From DT-111 sp965263225 (lineage in GTDB: Bacteria > Bacteroidota > Bacteroidia > Chitinophagales > Saprospiraceae), in contig CBDHHG010000033.1 in NCBI GenBank assembly GCA_965263225.1, positions 248,001 to 312,000 on the forward strand: a stretch of 64,000 nucleotides of DNA, in the 5' to 3' direction. The notes beneath the pieces were generated by a model. It searched no databases. It worked only from the letters and a program-made list of their open reading frames with translations, and had not been told where the DNA came from. This document shows, one piece after another, positions 53,898 to 61,440 of this stretch (position 1 is the stretch's first letter; every line of letters starts with the position of its first letter). A program made the position numbers and the translations under genes.

Positions 53898-54165
53898 ATG
53901 GCCTTATGCATTTGATTTTTACTGCATTTTGGAAACCAACTTTTGAATTGCCGCAAAAGTTCTGATTTTCTTGTTAACAGAATTATATTTTACTCAGATA
54001 TTTTTTTCTTGCAAATAAATTATATCTGAGTATTAGATTATTTCATTACAAAATCTAATGAACCTAGAAGCTATGCATTTCGATACACCAGAAAGGCGCT
54101 TCAATTCGACTAACTTTCTACCTTAGCGGAAGGACTTTGACGCCCTTATCTAAACTATACTAGAT

Positions 54166-55377
54166 ATGTTAACCAGACTCTCGCTCTTCTTTACTCTTGT
54201 TCTCTTTACAACAGCTTGTTCCTCAGTAGATTCACCCGGCGACACAGCTAATGAAACTTCATTTTCATGGCCTTCAGGCACAATGGAAGAGGCTCAATTC
54301 GCAACAACTGGAGTGGACACGCTGGAAACGAAGATAACTGCCGGCAAGTACGGCTACATTGATCAAATGCTGATCCTCAAAAAAGGTAGGGTGATCTACA
54401 ACAAGTCCTTTGAAAATGACTATCAAGAAATCAGTCGAGGGCAAAGCGGCATACTAGGATGCGGCTACCAGAGCTGTCAGGATAGCAATGAAATCAATAT
54501 CTACAACTACTATCACCCCAGCTATCATCCCTATTATCAAGGCAGTCGCCTGCATAGCCTCCAATCCGTAACAAAAAGCATTGCAGCCACGATCCTGGGC
54601 ATTGCGGTAAAGGATGGACATATCCCTAGCTTGGACAAACAAGTCTTGGACTATTTTGAAGAATATGATCTTAGTCAAACGGGGGAGGGCTTAAGGGAAG
54701 CCACGATCCATAATCTTCTCTGTATGCAATTAGGCATTAGCTGGAACGAGAATACAGCCCCACTGGATAGCAATAACCAGGTGGTCCAAATGGAAAAGAG
54801 CAAAGATTGGATTCAATATGTCCTGGAACAACCGATGGACTCCCAGCCTGGAGAGAAATGGGTGTACAGCAGTGGTGCCAGTCATTTAATGTCCGGGATT
54901 ATCAAAAGGGCTACGGGTATGGACATAGCAGCTTACGCTGAACAACATCTTTTTGGTCCCCTAGCCATCAACAACTATCACTGGAAGACTACCCCCAAAG
55001 GCTTCCACGATACCGAAGGTGGCCTCTACCTCACCGCTGAAGATCTGGCCAAGATTGGACAATTATATCTCAACAAAGGTACCTGGAATGGGCGGCAAAT
55101 CCTTTCAGAAGAATGGATACAAGAAGCAACCAAAAAGCAAGTGATCGATTTGTATGGAGACGGTGGCCAAGAAGGTTACGGCTACCAATGGTGGCGACCA
55201 GGAGGTCAGGAAGAAATCTGGGCCGCAATGGGTTTTGGCCAACAGTTCTTGGTTGTACTTCCAAAGTACGAGGTGATTGGAGTTCTTAATGGCTGGAATA
55301 TTTTTGACATTGACGGAGAATACATTTTCCCAGACTTCTTGAAGGTCTTGACGGAATCTAATCTAGAGCAAGGGTAA
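54166..55377 (+). CDS. Serine hydrolase of the class C beta-lactamase family, lipoprotein
   Basis: The 403-residue protein has a lipoprotein signal ending LFTTAC (Cys18). The serine-hydrolase motifs are present: SVTKSIAATILGI (SxxK near residue 137), VYSSGASHLMSGI (YxN equivalent as YSSG near 231) and C-terminal WWRPGGQEEIWAAMGFGQQ with the HxG-like region GFG. This class covers D-aminopeptidases, esterases and penicillin-binding proteins as well as beta-lactamases, so resistance is not implied. It acts in the periplasm or on the surface. A 51-codon ORF follows at 55386. Confidence 0.88.
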   Translation: MLTRLSLFFTLVLFTTACSSVDSPGDTANETSFSWPSGTMEEAQFATTGVDTLETKITAGKYGYIDQMLILKKGRVIYNKSFENDYQEISRGQSGILGCGYQSCQDSNEINIYNYYHPSYHPYYQGSRLHSLQSVTKSIAATILGIAVKDGHIPSLDKQVLDYFEEYDLSQTGEGLREATIHNLLCMQLGISWNENTAPLDSNNQVVQMEKSKDWIQYVLEQPMDSQPGEKWVYSSGASHLMSGIIKRATGMDIAAYAEQHLFGPLAINNYHWKTTPKGFHDTEGGLYLTAEDLAKIGQLYLNKGTWNGRQILSEEWIQEATKKQVIDLYGDGGQEGYGYQWWRPGGQEEIWAAMGFGQQFLVVLPKYEVIGVLNGWNIFDIDGEYIFPDFLKVLTESNLEQG

Positions 55378-55385
55378 GATCGGCT

Positions 55386-55541
55386 ATGTTAAGGCACACC
55401 TTCGGAGCGGAAATAATTGTTAGTTTCACCAATGATAATAGTATCCAAGTAGTCAACCTGACTCAGGCATGGCTTGCCGTCAGCAATCACAATAGTGCTT
55501 GTTCAGATTGGAAAATCATGGAATTCCCTGACGTGAGCTAA
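55386..55541 (+). CDS. Possible 51-residue small ORF
   Basis: An ATG at 55386 opens MLRHTFGAEIIVSFTNDNSI... to a stop at 55541. The composition is unremarkable, and no family or ribosome-binding site is seen. It may be a remnant. Confidence 0.2.
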   Translation: MLRHTFGAEIIVSFTNDNSIQVVNLTQAWLAVSNHNSACSDWKIMEFPDVS

Positions 55542-55631
55542 GCTTACCTGGATGCTGTCTTCGATATTGACACCGCTAGTCAAATTGCTGCCAATCAATG
55601 GTAGCTTTTGAAGGCATTGTAAGCAAAAACC

Positions 55632-56612
55632 GTGAATATACATCAGGTAACTCAAGTACTCATAGCCGAAGAGTTGGACTTTGCAAAACTACAACAAGCA
55701 GTAGTTGCCTACCGCAATTTCTTAACGCAAGAAGACCATTTGATTGGACTCACGGAAGAATTCAGGATGGATATTGAACTCGACTCTGGCAAAGCTATTG
55801 GCACTGCCTGGGCGGCGCTTTGTATCGACGACCTAGTCCGGACAAAGCGATTCGTTAAAGGTCTGTGTGAAGCGGTGAGAGCGGTCTTAGCTACCAAAGA
55901 AGGGCCCGTGGTCATCTTATATGCGGGCACTGGTCCTTTTGCAGCGTTAGCGCTGCCTTTAACCACGATGTTTAGAGTAGACCAAATCCGGATCAGAGCC
56001 TTAGAAATCAATCCCCTTAGTTGCCAATATTTAGAACGGTTACTTGATAGCTTAGCCGTGGCGGGATACTTCGAATCCATCAAACAAGTAGATGCCAGTC
56101 ACTACCAGATACCCGCTCCCAAGGATATAGATATCCTGCTAAGTGAAACCATGCAGCGGGGATTGGAAAAAGAACCGCAGGTGGCAATTATGCAAAATCT
56201 TGTACCGCAACTGCGAGAGGATGTTATCCTGATTCCCGAACGGATAGAGCTATCGATCGGTACGATCTTGTATCCTAATGGAACTCTTACGCAAATGGTA
56301 CACCAATCTTTTTTTCCCGTTTTTGTGCTTGACCAAGATGGGATTAGGGAGCATCATCAGGCAGATGGAGGCACCGTATTCCCATCGCGACAATACAAGC
56401 TTTCCAAAATCCAATTAGCTCATTCGAGAAATCTCGTACTCCTAACCCATATTTCTGTCTTTGGTCGAGAAAAATTGACTCCGGGGGAAAGCGGCATTAC
56501 CTTACCGGTCAAACTTCCTAGCCTTCAGCAGGACGGGGAAGAAGAGGTTCTCATCGAACTGACCTACGAGGGAGGTCAAAATCCGGGCATGCGCTTTCGA
56601 GAACTGCTGTAA
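55632..56612 (+). CDS. SAM-dependent methyltransferase-like protein
   Basis: The 326-residue frame uses a GTG start at 55632. VVILYAGTGPFAALAL (about residue 95) is the SAM-binding glycine loop (motif I), RIRALEINPLSCQYLERLL is the acidic end of motif II, and QVDASHYQIPAPKDIDILLSETMQRGLEKEPQ matches the post-I to double-E like region of PRMT-type enzymes. The C-terminal half is beta-rich, as in the PRMT barrel. The substrate is unknown. No signal peptide. Confidence 0.75.
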   Translation: MNIHQVTQVLIAEELDFAKLQQAVVAYRNFLTQEDHLIGLTEEFRMDIELDSGKAIGTAWAALCIDDLVRTKRFVKGLCEAVRAVLATKEGPVVILYAGTGPFAALALPLTTMFRVDQIRIRALEINPLSCQYLERLLDSLAVAGYFESIKQVDASHYQIPAPKDIDILLSETMQRGLEKEPQVAIMQNLVPQLREDVILIPERIELSIGTILYPNGTLTQMVHQSFFPVFVLDQDGIREHHQADGGTVFPSRQYKLSKIQLAHSRNLVLLTHISVFGREKLTPGESGITLPVKLPSLQQDGEEEVLIELTYEGGQNPGMRFRELL

Positions 56613-56796
56613 TGGCTGAAGGCTACTTAGGCGGGGTACCTTGAAACCATAGGACTACAACAGCTCTTCAATCAAGTTAAACTTGAAGTAGTTGATACTC
56701 TTGTTCAACACTGAGCTACATGACAGGAATGATCGCTAAGGCGGAAATCATCCGTTCAAAGCATAGGTTCTTTATACTTCTCTAAATTTTTCGAAA

Positions 56797-57243
56797 ATGC
56801 AACACGAATTGCTAAGGCATACGCTCGCCACCATCGATTATCGCTTTAGAAAAGTTACCCAAGAGTTTCCCGAAGGTTTCAGCCATTTCTCATTGGGGAA
56901 AGGCGTAAGAACACCTACTGAGATTATTCGGCATATGTTCCAAGTCATCGCCGCCACTAAAACTTTCCTAGAAGAGGGAGCATTTAGAAGAACCAGTGCT
57001 CCAGACCTGGATCTTGCAGGAGAACACAGTCGTTTCCTAGCAGTATTAGTCGAATTGGATAAGGTGCTGGCTAAGCTGAAACCCACCGAGGGAGCTACTA
57101 AACGGTTGATTCAAGGTCCATTTTCGGATGTACTCACACACATTGGACAAATAGCTATGATGCAGCGATTAATGGACAATCCGATCCCAGGTGAGAACTT
57201 CTCGATTGCTGATATCAAAACTGATCTAAGTGGCGAAAGTTAA
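56797..57243 (+). CDS. DinB-family protein
   Basis: The 148-residue protein is a four-helix bundle of the DinB/YfiT type: RTPTEIIRHMFQVIAATKTFLEEG and DVLTHIGQIAMMQRLMDNP hold the positions of the metal-ligand His residues. It may be a thiol-S-transferase or bacillithiol-related enzyme in the cytoplasm. The downstream lipoprotein hydrolase starts about 80 bp after its stop. Confidence 0.85.
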   Translation: MQHELLRHTLATIDYRFRKVTQEFPEGFSHFSLGKGVRTPTEIIRHMFQVIAATKTFLEEGAFRRTSAPDLDLAGEHSRFLAVLVELDKVLAKLKPTEGATKRLIQGPFSDVLTHIGQIAMMQRLMDNPIPGENFSIADIKTDLSGES

Positions 57244-57325
57244 CAGCTCTTCGAAAGTCGAACCTTTGCCATCCAGTCTCCTTTATACACCCAATCACCT
57301 TGAACTGTATTTAAGCTTAAACAAA

Positions 57326-58411
57326 ATGATGATCCGACACCTCACACTCCTGTTTATTTTGAGCACAACTTTTGCCTGCCAATCTGCCTCAGAAGCATAC
57401 GTTTGTCCACCTTGTGATCAAAGCTGTGATGCCCTGACTTTTAAGAAAGCCGGCAGTTGCCCACATTGCGGTATGACATTAGTACAGAAGAGTGAGCTAA
57501 CAGCTGCCCAGAGCTTGCCGCTCAATGAAATTCGACTAAAGCCAGGTTCTGGTGTATTTGAAATTGAAGGAGGGGTAGGAAGAGAAGAAAAATCCATAAA
57601 AGTCTTCTATCATCAACCCGAAAACTTCAACGCAGAATCTAAAATTCTCCTAGTGATCCCAGGTGCTGGCCGAAATGCTGATAGTTACCGTGATGCCTGG
57701 GTGGAAGAATCTGAAAAATACAATGTCTTGATTCTTTCCCCGATGTATACTGAAAAAGATTATCCCTTTGAAGGCTATCATCTATGTGGATTGATCCGAG
57801 CTGCGAACCTGCGGTCCGCCATTGAGTATATTGAAAATAGTAACCGTGTAAAACTGGATGAAACAAAGCTGCAATTCGAGCTAAATACGAATCGACAAGA
57901 CTGGATCTTTAGCGATTTCGATCGGATTTTCGATCTAGTCGTAGCGGCTACTCAATCTCAACAAAGGGAGTATGATGTGTTTGGCCACTCTGCGGGTGGG
58001 CAGATTTTACATCGGTTTACCCTCTTTCATCCCAAATCAAAAGCTAGGAACATTCTAGCTGGGAATTCAGGTTTTTATACACTGCCTTCAGCGGACGCCC
58101 CGCTTCCCTTCGGTACCCAAGGAATAGATATTCCGAAAACAGAGCTCGAATTGGCCTTCCATAAGAAATTAGTCCTGTTTATTGGAGAACTAGACAATGA
58201 AGACGAGCAAGGAGGAACTTTATTGCGATCCCCTTCTGCCGATCAACAGGGCCTACATCGGCTAGCCAGAGGAATCTACTTTTATGAAACTTCCAAAACT
58301 ATTGCCCAAGAATTAGGCGTTGCTTACGAATGGAAAATTGAAGTAGTTCCACAAGTAGGGCATGACCACCGGAAGATGGGCGATGCCGCTGCCAAATTTT
58401 TGTACGAATAA
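57326..58411 (+). CDS. Exported alpha/beta hydrolase with N-terminal Cys-rich heavy-metal-binding-like domain
   Basis: I start at ATG 57326 (MMIRHLTLLFILSTTFACQS, a lipoprotein-like signal with Cys18); the longer frame from 57230 overlaps DinB. The first mature part is YVCPPCDQSCDALTFKKAGSCPHCGM (Cys27, 30, 34, 45 and 48), very like the short heavy-metal-binding CPMHP/CPKCGM domains. The rest is a hydrolase: KILLVIPGAGRNADSY, FGHSAGGQILHRFTLFHP (nucleophile Ser), ELDNEDEQGGT and QVGHDHRKMG (candidate His). It is about 361 residues long. The combination suggests a metal-linked or lipoprotein hydrolase; substrate unknown. Confidence 0.75.
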   Translation: MMIRHLTLLFILSTTFACQSASEAYVCPPCDQSCDALTFKKAGSCPHCGMTLVQKSELTAAQSLPLNEIRLKPGSGVFEIEGGVGREEKSIKVFYHQPENFNAESKILLVIPGAGRNADSYRDAWVEESEKYNVLILSPMYTEKDYPFEGYHLCGLIRAANLRSAIEYIENSNRVKLDETKLQFELNTNRQDWIFSDFDRIFDLVVAATQSQQREYDVFGHSAGGQILHRFTLFHPKSKARNILAGNSGFYTLPSADAPLPFGTQGIDIPKTELELAFHKKLVLFIGELDNEDEQGGTLLRSPSADQQGLHRLARGIYFYETSKTIAQELGVAYEWKIEVVPQVGHDHRKMGDAAAKFLYE

Positions 58412-58685
58412 GGACGGTAAGCAGGTGAATGCAAAGGATCATTGCCCCGATCTCTACCTTCCTAATCAGCAAAGCCATTAAATTCTCTGCATGAAGTTTA
58501 AAAGTTAAAGCAAATGGGTTATATAGTATCCGCTATTTCTCGTCCTAATACCGTATTCATCCACTTCCCACGATCATTTTCTTCCCTTCCTGATCGCTCA
58601 GTTCTACATTCGTGACTGGAAGCCATCTTGCTTCTATCACCTACCCAGCACGGTCTCATACTGCTGGGGTCGAAACTGTTATCTA

Positions 58686-59375
58686 ATGAAAAAAATGATT
58701 CTAGTGCTTATCCTCTTTGGTTTTGGGGGATTCCTGACTGCACAATCGCAAGTCAAGACTTATAACTTTAAAAAAGGAGAAGTACTCGATGTCTTACTCT
58801 TGAGTGCAAAACCCGACTTTGACAGCCTTTTCGCTATCTATCGCAAAACAGCTTTCCCAGTGGCCATGCGCATGAGTTACACCCCTATCCCTGGCTACCG
58901 CATCCAGACGTACACTCAAGGAAACTTTCAACCAGAAAGCTTCATCCTAGGGAAGTGGGCCAGTCTCGCCAAAAGAGAACAATTTCTAGCCGAAATCGAA
59001 ACTCACGTTCCTGATTTTCATCAGCAAAGACGAAATATCTTTAGCAACTTTCACTTGACTTACTACGAAATACCTAAGGACCTCCAATTTGAAATTGATA
59101 AAAACAAAACTATCGTGGCTACAGCTTATTGGCAGTCGGATGAACAAAGCTTCGAGCGATTTCAGAAACAATGGCTGAAGGCTGCTAAGCGGGCTAAGGG
59201 CAAAACCATACTGAGTCTAGAGCAAGGGAAGTCGCCATTTGGTTACTTTTACCAGCCAGACTGGATGACCATTACAGAATGGGAGAGTCCGGCGGCCTTC
59301 AAAGCCTTTCAAGCGAAGGTAGAAAAACTGGGTATAGCTGGCCTTCAACACCTTAATCAATTCATTCTCCATTAA
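58686..59375 (+). CDS. Exported dimeric alpha/beta-barrel-like protein
   Basis: The 229-residue protein has a signal peptide (MKKMILVLILFGFGGFLTAQ). Two repeated halves, around VLLLSAKPDFDSLFAIYRKTAFP and AYWQSDEQSFERFQKQWLKAAKR, resemble the ferredoxin-like alpha/beta barrels of the ABM/EthD/DUF1330 type. It may therefore bind a small molecule. It is the first gene of a three-gene block with an AraC regulator (10 bp away) and a DUF2911 protein (15 bp further). Confidence 0.6.
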   Translation: MKKMILVLILFGFGGFLTAQSQVKTYNFKKGEVLDVLLLSAKPDFDSLFAIYRKTAFPVAMRMSYTPIPGYRIQTYTQGNFQPESFILGKWASLAKREQFLAEIETHVPDFHQQRRNIFSNFHLTYYEIPKDLQFEIDKNKTIVATAYWQSDEQSFERFQKQWLKAAKRAKGKTILSLEQGKSPFGYFYQPDWMTITEWESPAAFKAFQAKVEKLGIAGLQHLNQFILH

Positions 59376-59385
59376 AGGAAGAAGC

Positions 59386-60486
59386 ATGGGAAAAGTGCTC
59401 AATCAATTGATTTACTTCGGGTTTCTTCAGGCGGTATTTCTGATCTGCATTTTCCTTTTTTCAAACAAGATGAGGAAAATGATCAACCCATATCTCGGTA
59501 TCCTGATCGTAGCACTATTTGTAGGTTTGTCTGGACGGGTGATCTACCTTTCGGGTTTATTTGGTCAAAGTTATCGTATCGTAAGCCTCTCAGAAATCGC
59601 TACGCTATGTTTTGGTGCTTCGGTTTTCTTATTTACCCGTTCATCTTTATATCGGCAAGACTTTAGCCCTAAAGACCTGGTGCACTATCTGCCTGCTCTA
59701 AGCTACTTTGGCCTACTGACGTTTTACTATCTGCTACCCTCTAGTGAGGTCATCAATGCTAGGATCAAAAGTGGTGAGTTTGGACGTGCTGTTCTACTAT
59801 TTGCTGGAATTGGGCTGTCATTTAACCTCTACTACTACGTCCGAAGCATACTGGAGTTTAAGCGCTTTCAGGCCTTCATAAAACAAGAGGTAAGCTACAG
59901 TATTTCCACCCAATTCTTTTCCTATTTCTTGCTGTCAGTGGGGCTTTGTTTTGCCCCGTGGCTAGCGGTCTGGATACTCAATCTGTTGGGTTTCGACAAG
60001 CTTGAACGAATCGTGCGCCCTTATATCTGGATCTCCCTAGCTTTTATCATTTTCTTCATTGCCTGGTACAGCATCATGGCACCTGAAGTATTCAAAATAG
60101 CTCCGGCCGAGGTAGTGAAAAAGTATGCCCAATCTAAATTGAGTCGACAAGATCTCGATCGGCTTAAAGACCAACTAGAACGGTTGATGGAAGACCAAAA
60201 GCCTTTTCTGAATAAAAAGTTACTCAAGCAAGAACTGGCGGAAATGCTGGGGATCAGCAATCCGGAACTCGCCCGCCTCCTCAATGAGCGAATTGGCATG
60301 AATTTCTTTGAATACATCAACTACCACCGAATCATGGAATTTGTAGAATTGGCCAAAACGGAGCGAGCTAAGGAATTCACCTTTTTTGGTCTGGCTCAGG
60401 AGGCAGGATTCAATTCGAAAAGCACTTTTAATAAATCTTTCAAAAAACTGATGGGGACTTCCCCCTCCGACTATTTCAAAACCTAA
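59386..60486 (+). CDS. AraC-type transcriptional regulator with N-terminal membrane sensor region
   Basis: The 366-residue protein has about six to seven hydrophobic helices in its first 230 residues and an AraC HTH at the C-terminus: LLKQELAEMLGISNPELARLLNERIGMNFFEYINYHRIMEFVELAKTE and FFGLAQEAGFNSKSTFNKSFKKLMGTSPSDYFK. This membrane-sensor/AraC layout is common in Bacteroidota and suggests sensing of an envelope or lipid-soluble signal. It is 10 bp after the previous gene and 14 bp before the DUF2911 gene, so the three form an operon. Confidence 0.92.
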   Translation: MGKVLNQLIYFGFLQAVFLICIFLFSNKMRKMINPYLGILIVALFVGLSGRVIYLSGLFGQSYRIVSLSEIATLCFGASVFLFTRSSLYRQDFSPKDLVHYLPALSYFGLLTFYYLLPSSEVINARIKSGEFGRAVLLFAGIGLSFNLYYYVRSILEFKRFQAFIKQEVSYSISTQFFSYFLLSVGLCFAPWLAVWILNLLGFDKLERIVRPYIWISLAFIIFFIAWYSIMAPEVFKIAPAEVVKKYAQSKLSRQDLDRLKDQLERLMEDQKPFLNKKLLKQELAEMLGISNPELARLLNERIGMNFFEYINYHRIMEFVELAKTERAKEFTFFGLAQEAGFNSKSTFNKSFKKLMGTSPSDYFKT

Positions 60487-60500
60487 AAACAAGAATTTTC

Positions 60501-61349
60501 ATGATACAACGACTGTTATGTTTTGCCTTGCTGAGCTTACTGAGCCTCAGCAGGACTGACGCCCAATTGCGTATTCCGTCTCTCAGCCCCTCTTCAACTA
60601 TCCAGCAGAATCTTGGGCTTACCCACCTTGAGATTCGCTATGCTCGGCCCAGTGCCAGGGGCCGTACCATCTTCGGAGAGAATGGACTGGTGCGATATGG
60701 CGAATTTTGGCGTACAGGTGCTAACGCAGCTACCAAAATTACTATCGAACAGGATATGTACATCCAGGATCAAATGCTAATGAAAGGCAGTTATGCACTG
60801 CTCACACAACCCTACCTTACCAACTGGACCCTGTTCTTTTATCCTTATGAGAGCAGCAACTGGAACAGCTATGTCGATAAAACACCTATCCTAAAGGTAT
60901 CGGCTCCTAGCTCTACTAGTAAGGATTTTCAAGAGAGCTTTAGCATCTATTTTGATCAGCTTGAGTTTGGTAGCGCTCAGCTGGTTTTTGCCTGGGCACA
61001 GACCCGAGTACAAGCTTCGATCAAAGTGGAGTTTAAGGATAAAGTTCTACAAGCCATCGACAGGACCTTAGCGGGACCGTCCAAAAACGAGTACTTTCAA
61101 TCCGCGCTGTTTCTCCACGAAATGGGGATGGAGTTGGATGTAGCCTTAGCATACATCCAGAAAGTTACCAGAGAGGAAGAAAATCCTCTTTTCTTTCAGG
61201 TACATCGGGAGGCGCTTATTCTCGCAGATTTAAATCGCCGTCAGGAAGCCATTGAAGTAGCAAAAAAAGCTTTGCAATTGTCAAAAGAGGCCGGAAATCA
61301 AGACTTCGTTCGACTAAGTGAACAGTTGATCAAAGCGTTAGATCAGTAA
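60501..61349 (+). CDS. DUF2911 protein, exported
   Basis: The 282-residue protein has a signal peptide (MIQRLLCFALLSLLSLSRTDAQ). IQQNLGLTHLEIRYARPSARGRTIFGENGLVRYGEFWRTGANAATKITIEQDMYI and SYALLTQPYLTNWTLFFYPYESSNWNSY are the DUF2911 hallmark. The C-terminal helical part (VALAYIQKVTREEENPLF) resembles TPR repeats. The function is unknown; the family is restricted mainly to Bacteroidota and related groups. It is the last gene of the block, with a bidirectional terminator after it. Confidence 0.88.
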   Translation: MIQRLLCFALLSLLSLSRTDAQLRIPSLSPSSTIQQNLGLTHLEIRYARPSARGRTIFGENGLVRYGEFWRTGANAATKITIEQDMYIQDQMLMKGSYALLTQPYLTNWTLFFYPYESSNWNSYVDKTPILKVSAPSSTSKDFQESFSIYFDQLEFGSAQLVFAWAQTRVQASIKVEFKDKVLQAIDRTLAGPSKNEYFQSALFLHEMGMELDVALAYIQKVTREEENPLFFQVHREALILADLNRRQEAIEVAKKALQLSKEAGNQDFVRLSEQLIKALDQ

Positions 61350-61360
61350 CATCTGCTCAT

Positions 61361-61410
61361 AAAAAGGGCGCGCGCTATCCACTCATCGATGGATAACGCG
61401 CTGTCCTTTA
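61361..61410. terminator. Bidirectional terminator
   Basis: The stem AAAGG-CGCGC-TATCC pairs with GGATA-CGCGC-TCCTTT across a 10-nt loop, with small mismatches. It lies between converging genes ending at 61349 and 61441. Confidence 0.75.
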
Positions 61411-61440
61411 TTTGGAATCGGTTAATTCCTTTGTCATCAA

